Assembly (NCBI GenBank): GCA_964346275.1
Contig: CAYFUR010000096.1
Span: 1 to 13,984, forward strand
Length of the DNA: 13,984 nucleotides
Source: CAYFUR01 sp964346275
Lineage (GTDB): Bacteria > Sumerlaeota > Sumerlaeia > SLMS01
Direction of reading: 5' to 3'
Under the pieces are notes generated by a model. The model was not told the origin of the DNA and searched no databases. It saw only the letters and a program-made list of their open reading frames with translations. Shown one piece after another: positions 1 to 6,462 of the stretch (position 1 is the stretch's first letter; each line of letters starts with the position of its first letter). The position numbers were made by a program, and so were the translations under genes.

Positions 1-1010
1 CCGAGGCGCGCCTCGGGCACCTCGCTGAGATCGACCATGAACTGGTCCATGCAGACGCGCCCGCGAACGGGAACGCGCTTTCCGCGCACCAGCACGTCGA
101 TCTTGTTGGAAACCGCGACCATGTAGCCATCTCCGTAACCGACGGGGACAACGCCGATTCGCCGCCGGTCGGGAACTTCATACCAACGAGCGTAGGATAT
201 GGTGTCGCCCTTTTCGAGGTATTTCACAGCCGAGAGAGCGCTTTTCAGGGTCATTGCCTGGCGCAGTTCCGGAGTGAGCGACTCCTCGCCGCTGGGCTCC
301 ATGCCGTAAATCATCAGGCCGGGACGGACCAGGTCGTAGTGGGCTCGCGGATGGCGAAGCACCGCGCCTGAATTGGCTGCGTGCAGTCTGAAATTGAGGC
401 CTGCCTCGCGGCATTTCCGCGCCACCGCCTCGAACCGGTCGCACTGGAGATTCGTGAATTCGATGTCTTCCGGTGCCGTGCTGTCGGCCACGGCAAAGTG
501 CGTCCAGAGCGCCTCGACGTTTTCCTCCTGCCCGCGCAGTTCCTCGAGGAAAGAAAGGTCATCAAAGCGATAGCCGTCGCGGCCGATGCCGCTGTCCACC
601 TGGATGTGGATGCGCGCGGGTTTGTCCCGGCGCCTGGCCATTTTCAGGTGCTCGCGCAGGAGTTCGTTTCCGCCGACGCTGAAGGCGAGATCCGCTTTCT
701 GGATGGCTTCCGCTTCATCGGGGAGCGTTGGCCCCATGATGAGGAGGGAAAGTTTCTCAAAGCCCTCGGTTTCTCGGAGGCAAAGCCCTTCGTCCGCCGT
801 GGCGATGGCCAGGGATTGGGCTCCGCCCTCGAGCATGGCGCGGGCAACGGGCAGCATGCCGTGGCCGTATCCCTGGGCCTTGACGACGGTCATGATTTCC
901 GGTTTCGGGCCGACTCTGCGGCGGACGAGCCGCACATTTTCGCGGACAGCCTGGAGGTCAACTTCAGCCCAGGAGGGACGATGGGAAGGGCGGCCAAGTG
1001 TCTCGATCAT
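1..1010 (-). CDS. alr: Alanine racemase, C-terminal end cut by window edge
   Basis: This is a PLP-dependent enzyme that interconverts L- and D-alanine in the cytoplasm, supplying D-Ala for peptidoglycan. The first 336 residues are present; the family is usually 360-390 residues, so a few tens are missing beyond the left edge. The PLP lysine lies in VVKAQGYGHG (K44), a slight variant of the usual VVKANAYGHG. Further family motifs are VDSGIGRDGY near residue 138, LHAANSGAVL, VRPGLMIYG, the catalytic-tyrosine segment ISYARWY (Y273) and VGYGDGY followed by GRVCMDQFMVDL. The ATG at 1008-1010 is the natural start because the N-terminus then fits the family, although only a weak ribosome site precedes it. 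The gene follows the 193-residue unknown gene by 97 bases. A possible weak promoter lies in that gap (TTGAGC, 18 bases, TCCAAT on the minus strand), so it may be transcribed separately from zwf. The identification is secure. Confidence 0.95.
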   Translation of the reverse strand, partial: MIETLGRPSHRPSWAEVDLQAVRENVRLVRRRVGPKPEIMTVVKAQGYGHGMLPVARAMLEGGAQSLAIATADEGLCLRETEGFEKLSLLIMGPTLPDEAEAIQKADLAFSVGGNELLREHLKMARRRDKPARIHIQVDSGIGRDGYRFDDLSFLEELRGQEENVEALWTHFAVADSTAPEDIEFTNLQCDRFEAVARKCREAGLNFRLHAANSGAVLRHPRAHYDLVRPGLMIYGMEPSGEESLTPELRQAMTLKSALSAVKYLEKGDTISYARWYEVPDRRRIGVVPVGYGDGYMVAVSNKIDVLVRGKRVPVRGRVCMDQFMVDLSEVPEARL

Positions 1011-1082
1011 GAATTGTAAGAAAGCCCCAGCGGTTTCTGAATCGGGCTTATTGGAGAACCTCTTGTATGCGGGGCTCAAACG

Positions 1083-1107
1083 AAAAAGGGCAGGGCCCGC
1101 GCGCGGG
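1083..1107 (-). terminator. Possible weak intrinsic terminator before alr
   Basis: Read on the minus strand, directly after the stop codon of the 193-residue gene, there is the palindrome CCCGCGCGCGGG. It runs into GGGCCCTGCCC and then five T residues (1087-1083). The G+C-rich fold followed by a T-run resembles an intrinsic terminator that would separate this gene from alr. The competing short hairpins make the exact stem uncertain. Confidence 0.35.
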
Positions 1108-1689
1108 TCATTCGATCCGCGAGGCGTACCACGCATCGGTAGGAGCCACCGGCGGTCCCGGGGGGAGGCTCCATTGTGTGATGTTTTTCGGATTAACGAG
1201 CAGCCAGCCGCCGCTTTCCCGCCGCGCGGGAAAACCCCAGGAGTCAAGGAAGGATTGAATCCGTGAGCGGGCATCGAGCCGGCCCTGGGCGACGACTTCA
1301 TAGATAAAGTAAAAGCGCCGCCCGCTTTTCATCGTATAGACACCGAGCCCTGTGACCGGCTCTCCCATCTTGACATTAACCTGGACGCGCCGCGCTTCGA
1401 GACCGGTGCGCTTGTCGAATTCGCGCAAGTAGCGATCTTCAGAAATGGCCATGCAATCCTGCAGGCCTCCGGCGAGTTCCCACTTCTTCCCCACATCGCC
1501 GAAAAACTCGACCGCTTCGATCGAGGCGGGGGAGAAACCGTGAGTGGCTGTGCGTCCCTGGATGATGATCTGGGGTTTGCGGAAAAAGCGAAATGGTTCG
1601 ATGGAAGCGAACATCCGCGCCGCCTGGTTTTCGTCGTCCTGGTGAAAGACGAATCGTTCGCCATCTGTTTGATGCAGCCAGACTTCCAT
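1108..1689 (-). CDS. Hypothetical protein, 193 residues, downstream of zwf
   Basis: I do not recognise this family. The start is the ATG at 1687-1689: GGAAAG stands a few bases upstream, and the start falls 17 bases after the zwf stop. An upstream extension in the same frame would overlap the zwf coding end and is not needed. The protein has no signal peptide or membrane segment and looks cytosolic. It alternates hydrophobic strand-like stretches with charged loops: residues 12-63 carry a phenylalanine-rich segment (FASIEPFRFFRKPQIIIQG), residues 100-133 a strand-like stretch ending in RRFYFIYEVV, and residues 143-165 a helix-like RIQSFLDSWGF then GGWLLVNP. The end is proline-rich (SLPPGPPVAP). 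The strong spacing to zwf suggests co-transcription, but nothing in the protein says what it does. It could be a lineage-restricted gene. Confidence 0.8.
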   Translation of the reverse strand: MEVWLHQTDGERFVFHQDDENQAARMFASIEPFRFFRKPQIIIQGRTATHGFSPASIEAVEFFGDVGKKWELAGGLQDCMAISEDRYLREFDKRTGLEARRVQVNVKMGEPVTGLGVYTMKSGRRFYFIYEVVAQGRLDARSRIQSFLDSWGFPARRESGGWLLVNPKNITQWSLPPGPPVAPTDAWYASRIE

Positions 1690-1706
1690 CGTTGCTTTCC
1701 AATCGT

Positions 1707-3260
1707 TTAGAGGCGCCGCCAGCCCGTAATCAGGCCTTCCGTCAATCGGTCTGCGGATTTCGGCCCCCATGATCCCGCTTCGTAGTTTGGGAAACCTTCT
1801 GGCGGGGGCGGGATGGAATCCCAGGCGCGGAGAATCGCCGTGCAGATGCGCCAAGCCTCTTCCACTTCGTCGGCGCGGGTAAAGAGGGAAGTGTCGCCAA
1901 TCAACCCGTCGAGGAGAAGGCGTTCATAGGCCTCGGGAACCTGCTGGCCAAAGCTCGATCCATAGCGGAAATCCATCTGAACGGGCTGGAGGTCCATGGA
2001 GAGGCCCGGCTTTTTGGCGGAAAAACTCATCGAGATGCCCTCGTCAGGCTGGATCCGCAGCGCGAGGGTGTTGGGGCGGCGGAACTCGTGCTCGACATTG
2101 AAGAGCTCGTGAGGAGGGCGTTTAAAGATCACGGCAATCTCCGTCGCCCGTTTGGGCAGGCGTTTGCCCGAGCGGAGAAGGAACGGCACACCGGCCCAGC
2201 GCCAGTTGCGCAATTCGAGGCGCATCGCCAGAAATGTTTCGGTGATGGAATCCTCCGCTGTCAGGTTCTCCTGGCGATAGCCCGGAACTTCCTCGCCGCG
2301 CAACGAGCCGGGACCATATTGACCGCGGACAACCTTTTCCTTCACTTGTTCGAGGTCCATGGTCTGGATCGTTCGCAGCACCCTGACTTTTTCATCGCGC
2401 AGGGAATCCGCGTCCAGGGAGGCGGGGGGCTCCATGGCCATGAGGCAGAGCAACTGGAGCACATGATTCTGGACGACGTCGCGCAGGATGCCCGCCTTGT
2501 CGAAATACTGGCCCCGGCGGCCGGGCATGCCCACGTCTTCCGCCATGGTGATCTGGACGTGATCGATATAGCGTGAGGACCAGACGGGTTCGAAGATCGA
2601 ATTGGCAAAGCGAAAAGCGAGAAGGTTCTGGACCGTTTCTTTGCCCAGGTAGTGGTCGATGCGGTAGACTTGTTTTTCGTGAAAGACGGACTGGATTTTT
2701 CTGTTCAAATCGCGAGCCGTTTCAAGATCCTCGCCGAAGGGCTTTTCGATCACAATGCGGGTCCAGGAGTCGTTTCCCTGCCTGGGCTGGCTGAGATCCG
2801 CATCGCGCATCGCAAAGATCACAGTGTCGAAGAACTCGGGAGAGATCGCGAAATAAAACAGCCGGTTTCCGGGAAGGTTGTTTTCCTCTTCCAGTCGTTC
2901 AATTCTCTCGCGCAGGCCGTCGTAATGCTCTTTTTCCTGAAGCTGGCCCTGGGCATAATAGATATGGCTGAGGAAGTTATCAGCCTCTTCGCGGCTTTCC
3001 GGCGGGTTTCGCGAATGCTCTTGGAGGGCATGATAGAGGTCATCGCGGAATTCATCGTCCGATTTGGGGCGCCGGGCATAGCCAACGATCACAAATCGCG
3101 ATGGCAGATGGCCTTCGCGGGCGAGATTGTAAAGCGCGGGGATCAGCTTGCGCTGCGTCAAATCGCCGGTGGCGCCCAGAACGACGATGGTGGAAGGCTC
3201 GGCGGCGCGGCGGGAAGAGCGGCTTTCGCGGAGGGGGTTTTTCTCGGTAACCAGAGACAT
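1707..3260 (-). CDS. zwf: Glucose-6-phosphate 1-dehydrogenase
   Basis: It oxidises glucose 6-phosphate to 6-phosphogluconolactone, reducing NADP+ (or NAD+) at the entry of the oxidative pentose phosphate pathway. With the ATG at 3258-3260 the protein has 517 residues, normal for the family. The nucleotide-binding motif GATGDLTQRKL is at residues 29-39, EKPFG at 172-176, the substrate-site signature RIDHYLGKE at 200-208, and the expected catalytic histidine is H266 in VVQNHVLQL. The C-terminal domain is complete. AGGAAGGAAG lies about 10 bases upstream of this ATG; an in-frame extension to 3335 is possible but would add residues with no family counterpart. It diverges from pilC and is followed 17 bases later by the unknown 193-residue gene. 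No gnd or pgl is in view. The identification is secure. Confidence 0.96.
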   Translation of the reverse strand: MSLVTEKNPLRESRSSRRAAEPSTIVVLGATGDLTQRKLIPALYNLAREGHLPSRFVIVGYARRPKSDDEFRDDLYHALQEHSRNPPESREEADNFLSHIYYAQGQLQEKEHYDGLRERIERLEEENNLPGNRLFYFAISPEFFDTVIFAMRDADLSQPRQGNDSWTRIVIEKPFGEDLETARDLNRKIQSVFHEKQVYRIDHYLGKETVQNLLAFRFANSIFEPVWSSRYIDHVQITMAEDVGMPGRRGQYFDKAGILRDVVQNHVLQLLCLMAMEPPASLDADSLRDEKVRVLRTIQTMDLEQVKEKVVRGQYGPGSLRGEEVPGYRQENLTAEDSITETFLAMRLELRNWRWAGVPFLLRSGKRLPKRATEIAVIFKRPPHELFNVEHEFRRPNTLALRIQPDEGISMSFSAKKPGLSMDLQPVQMDFRYGSSFGQQVPEAYERLLLDGLIGDTSLFTRADEVEEAWRICTAILRAWDSIPPPPEGFPNYEAGSWGPKSADRLTEGLITGWRRL

Positions 3261-3372
3261 GAGAGCTTTCGCTTCCTTCCTGGGTCTTGGGCGTCCACAA
3301 GACATCATTGTTCCAGCAGAACCTCCCCGGAGCAAGAGCCTTTCCTGTCGCCTGCTCTGCTCAGCAGATCAC

Positions 3373-3402
3373 TTGACAGCGGCCATCTTTCTGGCATTTA
3401 CT
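3373..3402 (+). promoter_or_regulatory. Candidate sigma70-type promoter for pilC
   Basis: A perfect -35 box TTGACA (3373-3378) is followed after 18 bases by TTTACT (3397-3402), which matches 4 of 6 consensus -10 positions. It lies about 65 bases before the pilC start codon in the divergent gap with zwf. Only the -35 is strong. Confidence 0.5.
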
Positions 3403-3412
3403 AAGTTTGGAT

Positions 3413-3428
3413 GGGACAAACCTGTCCC
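3413..3428. repeat. Inverted repeat in pilC leader
   Basis: GGGACA-AACC-TGTCCC is a perfect 6-base inverted repeat with a 4-base loop. It sits just downstream of the candidate promoter, about where transcription would begin, and 39 bases before the pilC ATG. It could be an operator or a small 5' mRNA hairpin; the sequence does not decide which. Confidence 0.4.
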
Positions 3429-3467
3429 GCCCCATGATTTCCCGAAGTTGGGAGAGGAGTCTCGCTC

Positions 3468-4697
3468 ATGCCGGAATTTGCCTACGAAGCCTTGGACAAG
3501 GGCGGCAAACAAGTCCGTGGAATTATCGAAGCGGCGAATGAGGAAGTCATCGTCGAAAAACTCCGCGGAATGGGCTACTACCCGCTGAAGGTCACCCAGC
3601 ACAAGACAAGCGCTGCCCAGGCTGACATTCTGGCTCTGCCCGGTCTGCGCGCGATTTTCCACCGTGTGACGTCCAAGCAGCTGATGGCATTCACCCGCCA
3701 GCTCGCCACGCTGATCGACGCGGGCCTGCCGATTATCCGCTCGTTGAGCATTCTCCAGGAGCAGGTTGAGTCGGCCATTTTCAAAGAGAAACTTGGCGAT
3801 GTGATCAAGTCCATCGAGGGAGGCTCCTCGCTTTCCGAAGCCCTGGCCCGCCACCCAAAGGTTTTTGACAATCTTTACGTGAACATGGTGCGTGCTGGTG
3901 AGATTGGTGGTGTGCTTGAGGCGGTGCTTGATAAGATTGCCGAGTTCCTCGAAAAACGGCAGGCCCTCAAAGGCAAAGTCAAATCCGCGATGATGTATCC
4001 CGCAGTGGTCAGTTTTCTGGCCGCCGGCATCGTGATCTTCATTCTTGTGAAGATTATTCCCAGGTTCGTTGATATTTTCGAGCAGCTTGGCGCCGAGCTT
4101 CCAGCTCTGACCCAGGGGCTCATCACCGCATCGGACATCCTTCTCACCAAGACATGGTGGGTTCTGGCCGCAGTGATTCTGCTCTATATTATATATCGCA
4201 AGATTAACCAGACGAAGGAAGGGAAGTACATCTTCGACGCCACGAAACTGAAGATTCCTGTTTTCGGCGCTTTGCTCAAGAAGATTGCCATCACGCGGTT
4301 TGCGGGCACCCTTTCAACGCTGATTCATTCCGGCGTGCCCATTCTCCAGGCGCTGGATATTGTGCGCGACACCTCTGGTAACGAGGTCGTGGCCCGCGCC
4401 ATGGATAAGGTCTATCACTCGGTGAAAGACGGCGAAACGATCCATGAGCCGCTCAGCCAGTGCCCGATCTTCCCTCCGCTGGTTGTCCATATGGTGGCTG
4501 TCGGCGAGGAAACCGGCGCGATCGACTTGATGTTGATCAAAGTCGCGGAGGCCTACGAACGCGAAGTGGACGATACCGTGAACGCCCTCACATCGATTCT
4601 CGAGCCGCTGCTGATTGTGTTTCTTGGTGTGATCGTGGGTATCATCGTGGTGGCGCTTTATTTGCCGCTGTTCAGTATTCCGAACCTGATTAAGTAA
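3468..4697 (+). CDS. pilC: Type IV pilus / type II secretion inner-membrane platform protein
   Basis: A GspF/PilC-family polytopic inner-membrane protein, the platform on which the assembly ATPase acts to add or remove pilin subunits. The 409 residues match the family length. The N-terminus FAYEALDKGGKQVRGIIEA is typical. Two T2SSF repeats are visible, roughly residues 70-195 (FTRQLATLIDAGLPI ... MVRAGEIGG) and 275-398 (FAGTLSTLIHSGVPI ... MVAVGEETG). Membrane segments lie near 177-197, 230-244 and 378-400. The ATG at 3468 is preceded by GGGAGAGGAG with about 8 bases spacing. No ATPase (PilB/PilT), pilin or secretin gene adjoins it: the flanking genes are on the opposite strand and an intrinsic terminator follows at once, so it is a single-gene unit here. 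Sequence alone does not separate pilus from secretion use; the symbol is a family-level label. Confidence 0.9.
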   Translation: MPEFAYEALDKGGKQVRGIIEAANEEVIVEKLRGMGYYPLKVTQHKTSAAQADILALPGLRAIFHRVTSKQLMAFTRQLATLIDAGLPIIRSLSILQEQVESAIFKEKLGDVIKSIEGGSSLSEALARHPKVFDNLYVNMVRAGEIGGVLEAVLDKIAEFLEKRQALKGKVKSAMMYPAVVSFLAAGIVIFILVKIIPRFVDIFEQLGAELPALTQGLITASDILLTKTWWVLAAVILLYIIYRKINQTKEGKYIFDATKLKIPVFGALLKKIAITRFAGTLSTLIHSGVPILQALDIVRDTSGNEVVARAMDKVYHSVKDGETIHEPLSQCPIFPPLVVHMVAVGEETGAIDLMLIKVAEAYEREVDDTVNALTSILEPLLIVFLGVIVGIIVVALYLPLFSIPNLIK

Positions 4698-4743
4698 GGT
4701 CCAAAAATTCCAGCCTGTCTCCTTCCTCCTTTGGTTTGGTGTC

Positions 4744-4771
4744 GCGGCCCCGGAAATCCGGGGCCGCTTTT
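4744..4771 (+). terminator. Intrinsic terminator of pilC
   Basis: A perfect 10-base stem GCGGCCCCGG / CCGGGGCCGC closes a 4-base loop AAAT and is followed by TTTT. It begins 46 bases after the pilC stop. It also appears to be the landing site of the intron fragment that starts at 4775. Confidence 0.9.
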
Positions 4772-4774
4772 CGT

Positions 4775-5080
4775 GTGCGCCACGCATGGCGCGATTCTCC
4801 AGGAGGTGAAAGTCCTCTACTGACCGTAGCGACTGGAACAGTAAGCCGGAGGCAAGGGCGTCGCTGCGAGGCGGGGTCCGAAGGAAGCCCGAGGCGAAAG
4901 CGAGGTTCCAACGACCAGAAACCGGATAGAAGGCCGGCGCGGTGGGGTAACCCAGCATGAGATGGGGACGCCCGATAGTCGCTCGGACACGCGCGCATGT
5001 AAATCCGGTGGGACCGGCGGAAAGAATCGCGTCTTACCCCGGGAGGTCTCGTCTCCTGCCGGGCGATCCGGCTGGAGGAC
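4775..5080 (+). ncRNA. 5' fragment of a group II intron, probably class C (domains I-II)
   Basis: The segment begins with the canonical 5' end GTGCG and contains landmarks that I match from memory, in order, to the class IIC intron of Oceanobacillus iheyensis. They are the hairpin GCGCCA-CGCA-TGGCGC (4777-4792), AGGAGGTGAAAGTCCT (4801-4816), TAAGCCGGAGGCAAGGGCGTC (from 4842), TCCGAAGGAAGC (4877-4888) and TCTTACCCCGGGAGGTCT (5032-5049). A strong hairpin at 5051-5080 (loop GCGAT) sits where domain II is expected. No domain III continuation such as AAGTCAGCAGA follows. No reverse transcriptase ORF and no domain V hairpin occur before the next gene, so this is a non-functional 5' remnant. The position three bases after a terminator U-tract is the known target preference of class C introns. 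The 5' end is well placed; the 3' limit is approximate. Confidence 0.82.
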
Positions 5081-5260
5081 TTTCTGCTGTCCACGTCCTA
5101 TCTGACGGCGCAAACTACAGTCCTATGAAATGCTTCTTTGTTATTCCATGTAAAGAGGGCTTCCTGGAGATGACTCTTCAGGGGGCAACTGGTCGCTTTT
5201 CGAGTAAGAATTCACCCGAAGCAAAGGCAGGGATTAGATGCAGTCAAAGGCGTCCCCTTC
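5081..5260. other. Unassigned gene-free stretch after the intron fragment
   Basis: About 180 bases lie between the end of recognisable intron sequence and the stop codon of the CNNM-like gene. I see no convincing gene, domain V/VI hairpin, tRNA or terminator on either strand. Local base composition is less G+C-rich than the flanks, particularly around 5120-5155. It may hold decayed intron-domain sequence plus the original intergenic DNA. Confidence 0.5.
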
Positions 5261-6370
5261 TTAATCTGAAGGGAACTTGTCCCCCGCCCTTCTCACCTCG
5301 CCGGCGTGGCGTGCGAGAAGTTGGCGCCTTTTCTCCGCCAGGCGAAGGGCATACTCCTGCATGTCTTCGTGCTGATCGTGGATATCCACGATTTCTTCGC
5401 CGATCAATTCCTCGATCACGTCTTCCAGGGTGATGACGCCTTCCATGCCGCCGTGCTCGTTCGTGACAACAAACAGGTGCTGGCGCGATTCGAGGAAGCG
5501 CTGGAGCACAGCATGGCCTCGGAGCGTCTCCGGGATGAATTCCACGGGACGGAGAAGGTCGGCGAGGGTCATCTCCGCCAGTTCTTCATCGGACCGGGTC
5601 AGGATGGCATCGAACACTTCTCGGCGATAGACGAGCCCAACGACTTTATCGGGGTTTCTGTCTTCGCAGAGGGGAAGGCGGCTGTGGGCCCAGTGTTCTG
5701 ACTTTGCGGTGATGTCCGTCAGGAGCAGTTCGATCGGCAGCGTATAGACAACGGTGCGCGGTGTCATCAGATCGTGAGCGGACTTTTCATTGAGACGGAG
5801 AGAGTTTTCCATCCACCGGGCTTCTTCAGGGAAGAGGGTGCCTTCCAGGACGCCGATGTGCGCTTGTGCGATCAGGTCCTCTTCGGAGACGGTTTTCTGT
5901 TCCTGCCCAGCGGAGCGGATCCGCCCCGTCACGTATTTGCTCATTTGGACAAAGGGATAAAGAAAGATGATCAGAAACTGGATCAGGTAGGCGGCTTTTG
6001 GAGCGATGGTGTCTGCATAGATCACCCCGAGTGTTTTTGGAATGATTTCGGAAAAAATGAGGATGATTGCTGTGAAGCCGATGGGAAGAACGGCGAGGGT
6101 ATAGAGGGAATCGGCGCCGAAGGTTTTCCCGGCAAGCACCCCCAGAATCGTCGCGCCCACGGTGTTGGCGATCGTATTGAACGTGAGGATAGCGGAAATC
6201 GGCTCATCGACCCGCTCACGCAATCTGAGCAGTATGTCCGCACCGGCGACGTCCAGCTTCACCATCCCCTGGATGCGGCTCACGGGTACGGCGTACAGAG
6301 CGGCCTCCATAAGACTGCAGAGAAAGCTGAAGCCTGCCGAGAAAAACACCACCAGAAAAATCGCGAGCAT
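5261..6370 (-). CDS. CNNM/CorC-like membrane protein (DUF21 plus two CBS domains)
   Basis: Members of this family are implicated in Mg2+/Co2+ efflux or homeostasis; older annotation calls them hemolysin C-like. Of 369 residues, about 1-150 form the DUF21/CNNM membrane domain, with MEAALYAV (21-28), LTFNTIANT (62-70) and EIIPKTLG (108-115) all typical. A CBS pair follows: the first begins at LMTPRTVV (about 201), the second runs about 270-327 and ends in GGMEGVITLEDVIEELIGEE. The charged 40-residue tail does not look like the CorC_HlyC C-terminal domain found in longer relatives, so this is the short form. The ATG at 6368-6370 has GGGAGGGAC about 10 bases upstream. It is the third of three co-oriented genes after dxr and rseP, 92 bases behind rseP with no visible terminator between. 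Substrate is inferred from the family only. Confidence 0.88.
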   Translation of the reverse strand: MLAIFLVVFFSAGFSFLCSLMEAALYAVPVSRIQGMVKLDVAGADILLRLRERVDEPISAILTFNTIANTVGATILGVLAGKTFGADSLYTLAVLPIGFTAIILIFSEIIPKTLGVIYADTIAPKAAYLIQFLIIFLYPFVQMSKYVTGRIRSAGQEQKTVSEEDLIAQAHIGVLEGTLFPEEARWMENSLRLNEKSAHDLMTPRTVVYTLPIELLLTDITAKSEHWAHSRLPLCEDRNPDKVVGLVYRREVFDAILTRSDEELAEMTLADLLRPVEFIPETLRGHAVLQRFLESRQHLFVVTNEHGGMEGVITLEDVIEELIGEEIVDIHDQHEDMQEYALRLAEKRRQLLARHAGEVRRAGDKFPSD

Positions 6371-6462
6371 TAGAGAGCAGTCCCTCCCGCCCGCGCAGGT
6401 GGTGTGATGGGACTTCGGCTGTCAGAGCCTTCTGATTCCATTTCCCGGGGGGACACGGACCT

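Noticed and set aside
381..1266. Two overlapping plus-strand open frames opposite alr
   Set aside because: Both are antisense to alanine racemase, whose PLP lysine and catalytic tyrosine motifs are intact on the minus strand.
5081..5100. TTTCTGCTGTCC, whose reverse complement resembles the domain III start of group II introns
   Set aside because: The match is about eight bases in the wrong orientation with no supporting structure, so chance is the simpler explanation.
4957..5433. A 158-codon plus-strand open frame running from the intron fragment into the CNNM gene
   Set aside because: Its first third reads structured intron RNA sequence, its last third is antisense to the CNNM-like gene, and it has no RT or maturase motifs.
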